Under the pieces are notes generated by a model. It saw nothing but the letters and a program-made list of their open reading frames with translations. It was not told the DNA's origin and made no database searches. Source: Pseudomonadota bacterium (GTDB lineage: Bacteria > Myxococcota_A > Polyangia > Polyangiales > Polyangiaceae). From it: 62,625 nucleotides of DNA. A program made the translations under genes and the position numbers. The stretch's first letter is position 1. Every line of letters begins with the position of its first letter. The DNA lies in assembly GCA_023398955.1 (NCBI GenBank), contig JAEWRL010000003.1, forward strand, positions 1-62,625. Reading direction: 5' to 3'. Of this stretch, positions 16,013 to 24,313 are shown one piece after another.

Positions 16013-16210
16013 GTGTTCTCCCTATCGAGGCTGGGGGCCTGCCCCCAATGGTACTCGAGGAGTTCGTGGCCGGACACACTCATCTTGGCGAGCAATGGAT
16101 TCTCAGGAGCTGGCGCGATCAACGCGCCACGGAGTACGGCTCGCTGCGCTCGTCCGTACACATGAGCATGCATCAACGCACCCGATCAGCAGGGCTGGAT
16201 TGTTCCTTGT

Positions 16211-17152
16211 CTAGAAGCTGACGGCGATCCCCCGCTTTGTGGGAACGGGGAGAATCCTCGCTTCTGGAGTACGCCCGTACGCGTCGCGCTGGAGCCACCA
16301 AGTGACCCCCGTTCCCACCGCAAGCAGCGCACTGCTGATCCCGATGCCCCAAGCGAGGCTCTGGTACGTCCGCGTGTCATCCCGCGCCGCCAACATACCA
16401 GGATCGCTCGCGTCGATTTCCCAGGCGACGTACCGCTGAGCGTGGCGGTCGTAATCGGACTTGCTAGCTGCCGCCAGCGCCCAGAAGACGCACGCAGTGG
16501 CCGCCGCCGCCCCGGAGGCTCCCGCTCCCGCCCAGAGAAGCGTCGAGGTACCACCGCTGTCCGCGGTACCCGGCGCGGGATTGCGGACGAGGGTCACGAA
16601 CAGCTCGGTGCTAGCCTGCGGCGCGACATCTACCCGCCGCTGGACGGAACGGTAGCCTTCCCGTTCGAAGAGCAGATGGTGGCGCCCTGCCTCGAGCACC
16701 AACGGGGCGTGCAGCGGCGGCGTCACGAGCACTACACCATCGACCGCGACCCGCGTACCGGGAGGCTCTACCGCGAGCTGTAGGTAGCCGAGCACACCCT
16801 TCAACTGCTCTTCCTGTGCGGCGACGAGATCGCGCTGGGACTTGGTGAGGACTCGCCAGTAGCGCCCCCGCAAAAGGACCAGGGTGGCCCAGGCGCGCGC
16901 TGGTTGGCCACTATCTTGATAGGCACTCGCCAGGTTCAGCACCCGAATGGCGCTTGGAGCAACGTCGACGGCGCGCTGGTACTCGAGGAGCGCCTCCTGC
17001 TTGCGCCCCGCGCGGTGCAGCTCCGCCGCTCTGCGAGAATGCTCGAGCGCTTTGGCTTCAGGGGCCTCCACGGCCAGCGAGTTCGCCGAGCACGCGAACA
17101 CTGCCAAGGCCAAGAGCGCAGCGCGGCTACTCGTCAAAGAAGACGGCACCAT
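16211..17152 (-). CDS. TPR/PEGA-domain envelope protein
   Basis: Exported protein of 313 residues. A signal peptide (residues about 8-28, ending ANSLAVEA) is followed by a TPR-like region (AAELHRAGRKQEALLEYQRAVDVAPSA then a second helical pair), a PEGA-type beta domain (LQLAVEPPGTRVAVDGV...LVLEAGRHHLLFEREGYRS) and two membrane-type helices near residues 218-240 and 275-300. This TPR-PEGA-TM style is common in myxobacteria next to Ser/Thr kinases. The ATG at 17152 lies inside the end of the kinase gene (26-base overlap), so expression is probably coupled. I prefer it to an in-frame start at 17203. It may be a partner or target of the kinase, by position only. Confidence 0.8.
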   Translation of the reverse strand: MVPSSLTSSRAALLALAVFACSANSLAVEAPEAKALEHSRRAAELHRAGRKQEALLEYQRAVDVAPSAIRVLNLASAYQDSGQPARAWATLVLLRGRYWRVLTKSQRDLVAAQEEQLKGVLGYLQLAVEPPGTRVAVDGVVLVTPPLHAPLVLEAGRHHLLFEREGYRSVQRRVDVAPQASTELFVTLVRNPAPGTADSGGTSTLLWAGAGASGAAAATACVFWALAAASKSDYDRHAQRYVAWEIDASDPGMLAARDDTRTYQSLAWGIGISSALLAVGTGVTWWLQRDAYGRTPEARILPVPTKRGIAVSF

Positions 17153-18713
17153 TGGCGCCCCTCCGCAGCGTTGGAGCCCCAGTTCGAGGAGGGCGCCCGC
17201 CATCCACGACAGCGAATGATCGGGAGCCCTTCGGCGGTTGAGGCTTCGTGGCAGCTTCGAGTGGCGAGAGGGGCCCGACGACGATGATCCGGTCCGCGTC
17301 GGGCACTACGTCCAAGACGAAGGGGCGTCGCCCTTCCACCTCCACGCGCAGAGCTCCTTGCTGCGAGCTCCGGTTCACACGAAACAGTGGACCATCCTGC
17401 CTCTGACCATTGAAGAAGACCTTCGCGCCCGGCGGCGCACCCTGGACAACGACCACGACCGTTCGCTCGCTGTCCACCGCGGCGGACGATGGCGGGGGGC
17501 GTCCCCCCGCGAAGGGCGCCTCCGTCGCTTCGGCGAGAGAACTGCTCGCTGCGCCGCGGGCGCCCTCGCGCCATGAGTGCCCGAGCCAAAGCCCTCCTCC
17601 GAGGACCGCCAGCAGGCCCCCCCCCGCACCGACGACCCGCGCCAGCACCCCGCGCCCCTGTGCTCGTGTGCGAGAAGAAACGACGGGCGGCGTCGACGAA
17701 GGGCGGAGCACCGGAATCGACACCGCTCGACCCGGGCGATGGACCGCGGCGGGGACAGCGTCCCGCTCCGCGCCGCGCTCCGTGGCAAACGCCTGCGGCA
17801 TGGCGGCTGAGACCGCCTCCGGACAAGCAGCGACGAGCGCCGCCTTCATCTGCATGATGCTGTCGAAACGCTGGTCGGGCGCGAACGCTAGGGCGCGTCG
17901 GACCACGGCACAGAGCTCGGGGGGGAGGTCCGGACGCACGGATTCCAGCGGAACCGGGGGGCACTTCAAGATGTGAAGCAAGATCTCCGGGTCGGTGGTC
18001 CCCGGGTGAGGTACCTGGCAGGTGAGCGCCTCGTACAAGGTAGCGCCGAGCGAGTAGATGTCTGCTCGGTGATCGAGGTTCTCGTCGGCTTGCACCTGCT
18101 CCGGCGGCATGTAGCACAGGGTACCCATGAGCTGGCCGGCGCTGGTGCGCCGCACCGCGGCAGACAGCTTGGCGATGCCGAAGTCCAGGAGCTTGACAGA
18201 GCTCGCGCCCCCCGGGCGCGTGGCGAGGAACAGGTTGTCGGGCTTCATGTCGCGGTGCACGATGCCAGCTCCGTGTGCATCCGAAAGCCCGCAACAGGCC
18301 TGTGTGAATATACGGATCGCCTCCGGCAGCTCCAGCGGCCCGCAGCGCTCCAGCCGGGAACGGAGATCCTCGCCTTCCAGGTATTCCAGCACTAGATAAT
18401 AGCCATGGGCTTCCGAGTGCCCAAAGTCCGTCGCGGCGACGATGAACTCGCTCTCCAATCGACCCACTGCCTGCGCTTCCTGCCGAAAGCGCTCCCAAAC
18501 CCTGGGGTTCGCAGCGAACCGAGGGTGCAGCACCTTCATCGCGAAGCGGCGGCCCATCTCGAGGTGTCTGACCTCGAAGACGCGACCCATCCCTCCTTCC
18601 CCCAGCTTTCGAAGGAGGAGATATCTCCCCGCAACCGTGGCGTGTTGGCACGGCACCTCGGTCGCATGAGTCCAGCCACAGAAAGGGCACGGGGGTGGAG
18701 ACGGCGTGGACAC
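17127..18713 (-). CDS. Hanks-type Ser/Thr protein kinase, membrane-anchored
   Basis: Receptor-like kinase of 528 residues. An N-terminal Cys/His cluster (Cys9, Cys12, Cys22, His24) may bind zinc. The kinase domain (about 31-290) is intact: Gly-loop GEGGMG at 38-43, Lys60 in AMKVL, HRDMKPDN with catalytic Asp155, DFG Asp177, and the activation-segment end YMPPEQ. A Pro/Ala/Ser linker leads to one membrane helix near residues 365-387, then an extracytoplasmic PEGA-like part (PPGAKVFFNGQ...FRVNRSSQQGALRVEVEGRRPFVLDV). The start is a GTG at 18713. Its 3' end overlaps the TPR/PEGA gene. It is divergent from the Cys-rich lipoprotein gene across 170 bases. Confidence 0.93.
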   Translation of the reverse strand: MSTPSPPPCPFCGWTHATEVPCQHATVAGRYLLLRKLGEGGMGRVFEVRHLEMGRRFAMKVLHPRFAANPRVWERFRQEAQAVGRLESEFIVAATDFGHSEAHGYYLVLEYLEGEDLRSRLERCGPLELPEAIRIFTQACCGLSDAHGAGIVHRDMKPDNLFLATRPGGASSVKLLDFGIAKLSAAVRRTSAGQLMGTLCYMPPEQVQADENLDHRADIYSLGATLYEALTCQVPHPGTTDPEILLHILKCPPVPLESVRPDLPPELCAVVRRALAFAPDQRFDSIMQMKAALVAACPEAVSAAMPQAFATERGAERDAVPAAVHRPGRAVSIPVLRPSSTPPVVSSRTRAQGRGVLARVVGAGGGLLAVLGGGLWLGHSWREGARGAASSSLAEATEAPFAGGRPPPSSAAVDSERTVVVVVQGAPPGAKVFFNGQRQDGPLFRVNRSSQQGALRVEVEGRRPFVLDVVPDADRIIVVGPLSPLEAATKPQPPKGSRSFAVVDGGRPPRTGAPTLRRGANGAVFFDE

Positions 18714-18883
18714 CGAGTGCCAGTCTACCCGTTCCCGGCTTTACGGCCACGCGCATTCCCAAGGTGTGGAGCGTTAAGCCAAAGCCTCTTGACGTGCGCC
18801 GTGCGGATCAGCGAGACAAGACGACGCGGGGTGGTAAGCCACCGCAGCCCGCCCGGCGGGTCTGCCCCTGAAGGAACCCTGAC

Positions 18884-19627
18884 GTGAACGCAACGCGTTG
18901 CCTCTTCTTCAGCGCCGTCCTGTTTGGCACCCTCCAGTTCCCCACGGGGTGCTACGACCTTGCCCTGCCGAGCCGAGACGCTCGTGGAGGGGCCGCTGGC
19001 GCTGGCGACGCGGGGCGGACCTGGGTACCTGGCGGGAGCGCGGGAGCGAAGGGGTGGGCTGGCGAAGCCGGACGCGGGGGCTCGGCGGGCTCCGGGGACG
19101 CGCCGGCGGTGTGCACCTCAGCCGTGGACTGCGCCAACCCGGCATGCGCGGGGGAACCCTGCGGCGATCACGGGCAGATCTGCAGCTTGGAAGGGTGCAT
19201 TTGTCCTGGACACATGGAGACCGAGACGCGCTGCGATGATGGCGTCGACAACGACTGCGACGGCGATACGGACTGCGCGGACCCAGACTGCGAGAGCGCT
19301 CGCTGCGGTGCGGCCGCTGGCGCGCGCTGCTGCGGCGGGAGCTGCATCGATACGACCTCCGACGACTCCCACTGTCAGGGTTGCGGCCTCGCTTGCGCCC
19401 CCGGGCAGCACTGCGAACCAATCACCGATGCAGAGGGCATTCGTGGCCACTGCACCTGCCTAGGAACGAGCGAGTGCCCCAATGCCCCGGCACAAATCTG
19501 CCGCGCCAACAACGATGACGGCCAGGATGGCCTCTGCGCTTGCGATGGCGAACTCCACGGCAACCTTGGCTGCGCGACGGGCCAGCTTTGTATCGCGGTC
19601 GCGCGGGCGAACTTTTGCGCGTACTGA
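18884..19627 (+). CDS. Cys-rich lipoprotein with DGxDNDCDG metal-binding motif
   Basis: Predicted lipoprotein of 247 residues with a signal peptide ending FPTGC (Cys23). Then comes a Gly/Ala/Ser-rich linker of about 50 residues and a domain with more than 25 cysteines. The block DDGVDNDCDGDTDCADPDC near residue 118 matches the putative metal-binding (MopE-like) motif seen in many myxobacterial surface proteins; Ca2+ or Cu binding is possible. A second Cys module (CCGGSC...CQGCGLACAPGQHC) resembles EGF/stigma-like repeats of this phylum. The start is a GTG at 18884 behind a GAAGGAA ribosome site. A hairpin follows the stop. It is probably a cell-surface structural or adhesive protein. Confidence 0.78.
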   Translation: MNATRCLFFSAVLFGTLQFPTGCYDLALPSRDARGGAAGAGDAGRTWVPGGSAGAKGWAGEAGRGGSAGSGDAPAVCTSAVDCANPACAGEPCGDHGQICSLEGCICPGHMETETRCDDGVDNDCDGDTDCADPDCESARCGAAAGARCCGGSCIDTTSDDSHCQGCGLACAPGQHCEPITDAEGIRGHCTCLGTSECPNAPAQICRANNDDGQDGLCACDGELHGNLGCATGQLCIAVARANFCAY

Positions 19628-19629
19628 AC

Positions 19630-19650
19630 GCCCCAGCACGGCGGTGGGGC
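19630..19650. terminator. Bidirectional hairpin between convergent genes
   Basis: A perfect 6-bp stem (GCCCCA at 19630-19635, TGGGGC at 19645-19650) with a 9-base loop fills the 23 bases between the stop codons of the Cys-rich lipoprotein (19627) and the outer-membrane protein gene (19651). Position fits a shared terminator; the stem is short and lacks a T-run. Confidence 0.4.
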
Positions 19651-21033
19651 TCAGTGCCAGAACCCGACGCTCACGGCCGTGTTGACGTAATCGCGCGCTC
19701 CGTCGAGGGCGGCCGAGAGCATCCAGCCATCGAATCCACCCAGCAGCCCGAAGACATCCCAGTGAAACAGCTTCGCGTCGAAGCCCACGGTGCCGTGAAC
19801 TCGCAGACGCGAAGCATGGGTCGGCGCGGGCTCGAGATAGGAGCCGCCGCGCACCTTGAACCAGTGCGGAACCACCTCCGTCTCGAGGCCGAGGCGCGGC
19901 GACACTGCCACCGCACTTCGCGAGCGCTCCACGACGCCCGCGACGGCCGCTCCCAGTCCAACGCTGTCGCTGCTACCTCCAATGACCGCGAGCTCCGTCG
20001 AGACGAGCAGATACGGCCGAGGGCGGCTCTCGTAGCGCTTGGACAGACTCTCTGCGGCTCGCTCCCGAGCTCGGTCCTTCAGGGCCTCTTGGGACCGGAG
20101 GCGGGCCCCCCCCTGTTCGATGAGACGCTCGCTGCGCGACTCGACGCTGATGAACCGCGGGTTCAGGGCACGCGGCCCGAACTGGTAGGCGATGCCGACC
20201 CGGAGCTCCCATGGCAAGGTCACCCCCTCAGGGCGCCACAGCGCTTCGCCGTCGGGCCCCGCCGCCGTTCCCACATCGCTGGAGCGCGGGTTGACTGCGG
20301 ATTTCGCGACCGCTCCCAAGCGCACGGGCGCGTCGTGCGGCTTGAAGACGGCACCGAGCTCCGCCCCCACGCCTGCCACGGCCAAGAGATCCGAAGCGGA
20401 CCCACGACCATTGACGCTCAGCCCCGTCACCCGCGGCCCTGCCCCGATCACGAGCTGTCCATCGAGGAATCCGTAGGCCATACTGAGGTGCAGCACGCCG
20501 TAGTTGGCTGTGAGGCTCGCCGGGGCAAGCCCAGCGGTCGTACTGTCTCGCTCGAGCGCCTGGCGGCGGGCCTCGGCCGCGACCCCCACGCCCGCGTGAC
20601 GGTAGTAGACGGTTCCTGCGAGCGAGCCAAAGACGAGGGAGCGCTGGTGCACCTCCGCGTCTTCGTCAGACTCGCCGCGGTTCAGGAAATCGCTATTGGG
20701 CAACCAGCCGCCGAACGCGATGTCGAGGCTAATGTCGTAGTCCCAGCGAGCTCGTGAGTAGGGCAAGCGCACCGCTGACGCAGCGGGAGACCAGGCGACC
20801 CCGTCTGCACCTTCGGCAATCGCGACGAACGCCCCGGCAAGGCCAATCACTCGCGTACTGCCACTGATAGGACCCTGAGCAGCATCGACGTTGTAGTTGG
20901 AGCTCTCGATGGGAGCCCCGTCCTCGCCCGCCTGAGCGCGACACACAGGCGAACTCACCAGGAGCAGCAGCACCGTAGCCCCAGCGCAGAGCCATCGCGG
21001 CCAGCCTCGCGCCTGACGCAACCAGTCGTGCAC
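19651..21033 (-). CDS. Outer-membrane beta-barrel protein (FadL/PorV-like)
   Basis: Predicted outer-membrane protein of about 460 residues. With the GTG at 21033, a signal peptide (helix WLCAGATVLLLLVSSPVCRAQA) is followed by the segment GLAGAFVAIAEGADGVAWSPAASA, which closely follows the opening of the FadL/PorV/UPF0164-type barrel family (GA-x-VA-x-A-x-GA...NPA). The remainder has many alternating amphipathic strands (VYYRHAGVGVAAEARR, QLVIGAGPRVTGLSVNG, VRLGAVAKSAVNP) and ends SVGFWH, with an aromatic near the C-terminus as expected for barrel insertion. The frame is open to 21297 and an ATG at 21132 is an alternative start. The cargo is unknown; hydrophobic solute transport is the family norm. 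Confidence 0.7.
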   Translation of the reverse strand: MHDWLRQARGWPRWLCAGATVLLLLVSSPVCRAQAGEDGAPIESSNYNVDAAQGPISGSTRVIGLAGAFVAIAEGADGVAWSPAASAVRLPYSRARWDYDISLDIAFGGWLPNSDFLNRGESDEDAEVHQRSLVFGSLAGTVYYRHAGVGVAAEARRQALERDSTTAGLAPASLTANYGVLHLSMAYGFLDGQLVIGAGPRVTGLSVNGRGSASDLLAVAGVGAELGAVFKPHDAPVRLGAVAKSAVNPRSSDVGTAAGPDGEALWRPEGVTLPWELRVGIAYQFGPRALNPRFISVESRSERLIEQGGARLRSQEALKDRARERAAESLSKRYESRPRPYLLVSTELAVIGGSSDSVGLGAAVAGVVERSRSAVAVSPRLGLETEVVPHWFKVRGGSYLEPAPTHASRLRVHGTVGFDAKLFHWDVFGLLGGFDGWMLSAALDGARDYVNTAVSVGFWH

Positions 21034-21397
21034 CTTACGGCAACCCGCGGGTCGACCAAGGAAATGGGTGGGATTCCGCACCGAACGGCGGCCTCGAGAG
21101 GCTGCGCGCCCTGTGCATTGCTCGGGCTTCATGCTCGCATCCCGTATGGTGAGCACCACATCGCGCGCCAGCGGATGCAGGAGCCGTACCGGGCAGCGCC
21201 TTGGCTCGCCGCGAAAAAGCAGCGGCGACACTCCTCGACGCCGACGACGCGAGCGGTGAGCTCCGCTGCATTCCGCGACCATGTGGCAAGACGTCACAGC
21301 GGACCCAGGACTGAGAAGCCCATGTCACATAGCCGTGCTCAATGACGCTCGACCTTCGGGGCATCGAGCGCGAGAAGCCGCATCCCGCGACTCGCGG

Positions 21398-21712
21398 TTA
21401 GCGAGCTTTCCAGTGAGAGAACCGCGTATACATTGACGGCCAGGGGCCGTAAGCCGACGGCAGCTCTCGCCAAGGGGCGCCCATCGGCAACACCCAGAGC
21501 ATGGCCTTAACGATCGCTCGACCTGGCTTCGCATTTCGACCGCCAGTCCTCGTCGCGGGTGGCAGCAAAGACTCGAGCTTCGACCACTGCCTGTCACACA
21601 GCCGGACCAACCGCTCGGGCTCGGGCTCGGCTCTTGAGACACTCTCTAGCCATCCGTGATTGTCGATTCGCCATGCCGGGGCTGTGGAGAGGCAGCAGCG
21701 GCGGTTGGCCAT
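21398..21712 (-). pseudogene. IS5/IS4-type transposase N-terminal fragment
   Basis: A 104-residue frame whose second two-thirds (from about 21610 down) matches the N-terminal domain of IS5-like transposases (DUF4096): LCDRQWSKLESLLPP, then a Gly/Arg stretch, then IVKAMLWVLPMGAPWRELPSAYGPW and YTRFSHW. It stops at 21398, just where the catalytic DDE domain should begin, and no such domain continues in any frame downstream. The first third of the frame is unlike the family, so the true start is also lost or uncertain. It is the relic of an insertion sequence. No flanking inverted repeats could be identified. Confidence 0.75.
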
Positions 21713-22040
21713 TGCGCCTGATCACGCCAGAACACCCGAGAAGGTCACCAGGAGTCCGGTGCGCGTATCGCGTTGGTCCTGCGGCGCCCGACAGCGGCCA
21801 TTGAGACGGCGGATCTGACGCTATTCTGACGACTGTACATTTCGGATTCCGTTGACATTTGTTAGCCACTGGGGAAATTGGCGTGTCATTCACTCGGTGG
21901 AACGTCCGAGGACACCAGCCGCACTTCGGACACAACCCCGTGTAGGGCGCAGGCCCAGCGCAGAGGGAAGGATCGCAATGACAGCCGGCCTACCGCTCGA
22001 GAGAGTGGGCGCGTGTGGCGGGAGAGGGAAATGGAGGTGA
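21713..22040. other. Intergenic stretch beside the transposase relic
   Basis: About 330 bases without a convincing gene, with AT content above the local average around 21815-21900. Short frames exist on both strands, one on the minus strand opening with CPKCGWCPRTF, but none has family support. A TTGACA hexamer occurs at 21852 on the plus strand without a good -10 partner. The stretch probably combines IS debris with the upstream region of the winged-helix regulator gene. Confidence 0.4.
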
Positions 22041-22046
22041 ATGCAG

Positions 22047-22802
22047 ATGACTCATGGAGGCGAGGAGTTCGTCCAGGGGCTCAGAGGCGGGCAGCCGGTC
22101 CTGGAGGGCGCAAATGGTGCGAGCCGGATCATCCTCCTCGAAGGGACCGTCCCGGGTCTGGAAGTCCTGGGCCATTGGGTGCTCACTCAGGAACGGCTTG
22201 GGGTGCTTCGGCGGCCAGCACCTGAAACGTGGCACGCTTTTGACGAATCGAGCGTAATCCTGCGAATCGTCGAGTGGCGATGCGAACACCTGCCTGCTGC
22301 TCATTCCGCGGATACCCTGGACCTCGGTGTTCCGATGCTCCTGGTTCTTCCCGAAGCCGCCGAGATCGATCTGGCGCACATCCCTCCGAGACGTAACCTG
22401 GACGTCCTACGACAACCCTACGATCCACGCGAGCTTCTCTGGAGGGTTCAGCGAGCAGTGCGTTCGAGCGGCGAACGAAACCTTGGATGCGCGGAGCCCG
22501 TGGCGCGCCGCGTCGTCTGCGGGCCTTTCGTCTTCGATCCCACGCGCCTGGTAGTCTCCGTCCTTGGCCGCTCCCTCCCCTTGCGACGTGCCGAGAGGGA
22601 GATCCTCGTGTATCTGATGCAGAATGCGGGACGCTTCGTTTCAACTCGCGAGCTCCAGGAGAGGGTCCTCGGGACTTGTGGCAGCGGCTCTGCGGCAAGA
22701 AACCAGGTCTATGAGGTGCGCTCCAAGCTGCGTGCCCACGGACTGCCAGACGCGATCATCCACAGGTCTCGCGAGGGCTATCGGTTGAGCTGGAGCGGAT
22801 GA
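22047..22802 (+). CDS. Winged-helix regulator with degenerate receiver
   Basis: DNA-binding protein of about 251 residues. The C-terminal 100 residues are an OmpR/PhoB-type winged helix: FVFDPTRLVVSVLGRSLPLRRAEREILVYLMQNAGRFVSTRELQERVLG, then NQVYEVRSKLRAHG and the wing HRSREGYRLSW. The N-terminal 130 residues have the size of a receiver and end LRQPYDPRELLWRVQRAV, a receiver-like alpha5 region. However, no phospho-acceptor Asp is seen at the expected strand, where VPMLLVLPEAAEID stands instead. Activation by phosphorylation is therefore unlikely. GGAGG at 22033-22037 suits the ATG at 22047; an ATG at 22041 is too close. The stop overlaps the protease start (ATGA), so the two are translated together. 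Confidence 0.85.
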   Translation: MTHGGEEFVQGLRGGQPVLEGANGASRIILLEGTVPGLEVLGHWVLTQERLGVLRRPAPETWHAFDESSVILRIVEWRCEHLPAAHSADTLDLGVPMLLVLPEAAEIDLAHIPPRRNLDVLRQPYDPRELLWRVQRAVRSSGERNLGCAEPVARRVVCGPFVFDPTRLVVSVLGRSLPLRRAEREILVYLMQNAGRFVSTRELQERVLGTCGSGSAARNQVYEVRSKLRAHGLPDAIIHRSREGYRLSWSG

Positions 22803-24313
22803 TGCGCCCCCCCTTCCCGCCAAGCGTGGTGCATGCTGTGGAGCGCGCGAGGGGAGCGCCCTCCCGGAGGCACTCTCCCACGAGACGAGCACATCGAGCG
22901 TGCGCGACCTGTTGGGTCCTCCTCGCGGGGGCCGCGCTCCTTCCCGGCGGAGGCTGTTGGATGGCCGTGGACGTCGATGCTGGCGCGCGCACCGACGACA
23001 GCGCACCACCGCCATCTTTCCAAACCGCAACCACCAGGCAACCAGTGCTGGGAGGGCGCGATGCGGCACCCTGCGAGTGGCCTTCCGCCGTCTCGGTGGG
23101 CGGGTGCAGTGGGGTTCTCGTGAGCCCGCGCCTCGTCGTCTATGCCGCCCACTGTGGGGACGCCGTGGAGGAGGTTCGCTTCGGGACGGATGCCGCGCGA
23201 CCGGAGCTCAGTGCGCGGACGGAGCTCTGTCGCCTCATGCCGGGAGCTCGTCTCGGCAACGGCAGCGACATTGCCTATTGCGTGCTCGAACAACCTGTGA
23301 CCCAGATCCAGCCCGCGCGGATCCTGGCGGGCTGCGAGCTCGACCAGCTCGTCGAAGGGGCCGCCGTGTCCATGGTCGGATTCGGAGCGGATGGTCCCGA
23401 CGGTGAGCGCGGAACGCAACGCGTCGGGATTTCGCGCATCGCGTCCGTCGGCGACGAGCTCTTGCTCGACAGCGCCACCGTGGACACTTGCCACGGCGAC
23501 TCCGGAGGCCCGCTTTTTCTCCATTTTGCGGAGGCGGACGGCACCTTCACGCCGCGCCTCGTCGGGATCACGTCGGCGGGATCCGGGGAACAATGCGGAA
23601 GCGGGGTGAGCCACTACACGAACCTTGCGAGAAAGGTCGAATGGCTCGAGGAGTCCTCCAATGTCGACGTTACCCCCTGCTTCCGAGGAAGCGCGTGGCG
23701 CCCGACCCCTGCCTGCTCGGCATTGCCGACGCTCGCGACGGACGCCGAGCAGGGGACGGCTCGCGACACCGATTCCGCCGATTGCGGCATTGAGGGGATG
23801 GGGCAAGCTCTGAACACCTGCGGCGACCCCTTCCAGGAGACTCCAGACGACGTGGCACCACGGCTCCGGGTGGTTTCCCCGAGTAGGCGACGTATCGCGC
23901 GGATCCTCGAAGGAGCCGACGAGTACACCGAGTTTGCCCTTGAGGCGACCTCCACGGACAGCGGCTGGGGCGTGCACGGAGTCGAGTTCGCCCTACGCGA
24001 CGAGAGCGGCACCGTCGTGTTCACGCGCTTCGACGAGGTCCCGCCCTACGCCATTACACCCTTCCGCGTCCCGCAAGGACACTATACCCTTGGCATCCAG
24101 GCCAGGGATTTCGCCGGGAATTCCACCAGCGAGGAGATTGAGATTCGTGTCTCCAGACCTGAGCCGGCACGCGGGGTGCCGAGCTGCGGCGCGAGCCAAT
24201 CCCCTGCGCAGCCCTTCGGATGGTGGAACATCGCCGTGGTGGTCCTCGCCAGCGCCCTGCTGCGGCGTCGACCCGCGGACGGGCACGCCGCGCAACCTCT
24301 ACCGCGCCGATGA
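22799..24313 (+). CDS. Trypsin-like serine protease with MYXO-CTERM-like tail
   Basis: Exported S1-family protease of 504 residues. A hydrophobic segment ends in LLPGGGC (Cys53), a possible lipobox though far from the start, so a later start is possible. The protease domain (about 83-290) has the triad His118 (AAHC), Asp157 (SDIAYC) and Ser235 (GDSGGP). A Cys-rich spacer and an Ig-like beta domain (about 350-455) follow. The C-terminus is PSCGAS, a Trp/Val/Leu helix, then LLRRR: this Cys, helix, Arg-cluster layout is that of MYXO-CTERM surface-sorting tails. The start overlaps the regulator stop. The last 15 bases overlap the opposing nuclease gene. Confidence 0.87.
   Translation: MMRPPFPPSVVHAVERARGAPSRRHSPTRRAHRACATCWVLLAGAALLPGGGCWMAVDVDAGARTDDSAPPPSFQTATTRQPVLGGRDAAPCEWPSAVSVGGCSGVLVSPRLVVYAAHCGDAVEEVRFGTDAARPELSARTELCRLMPGARLGNGSDIAYCVLEQPVTQIQPARILAGCELDQLVEGAAVSMVGFGADGPDGERGTQRVGISRIASVGDELLLDSATVDTCHGDSGGPLFLHFAEADGTFTPRLVGITSAGSGEQCGSGVSHYTNLARKVEWLEESSNVDVTPCFRGSAWRPTPACSALPTLATDAEQGTARDTDSADCGIEGMGQALNTCGDPFQETPDDVAPRLRVVSPSRRRIARILEGADEYTEFALEATSTDSGWGVHGVEFALRDESGTVVFTRFDEVPPYAITPFRVPQGHYTLGIQARDFAGNSTSEEIEIRVSRPEPARGVPSCGASQSPAQPFGWWNIAVVVLASALLRRRPADGHAAQPLPRR

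Noticed and set aside
17134..18762. 542-codon frame overlapping the Ser/Thr kinase
   Set aside because: Arg/Gly/Pro-rich shadow of the kinase in another frame with no family motif.
22833..23977. Antisense and alternative frames over the trypsin gene
   Set aside because: They are high-GC shadow frames; only the frame with the catalytic triad is supported.
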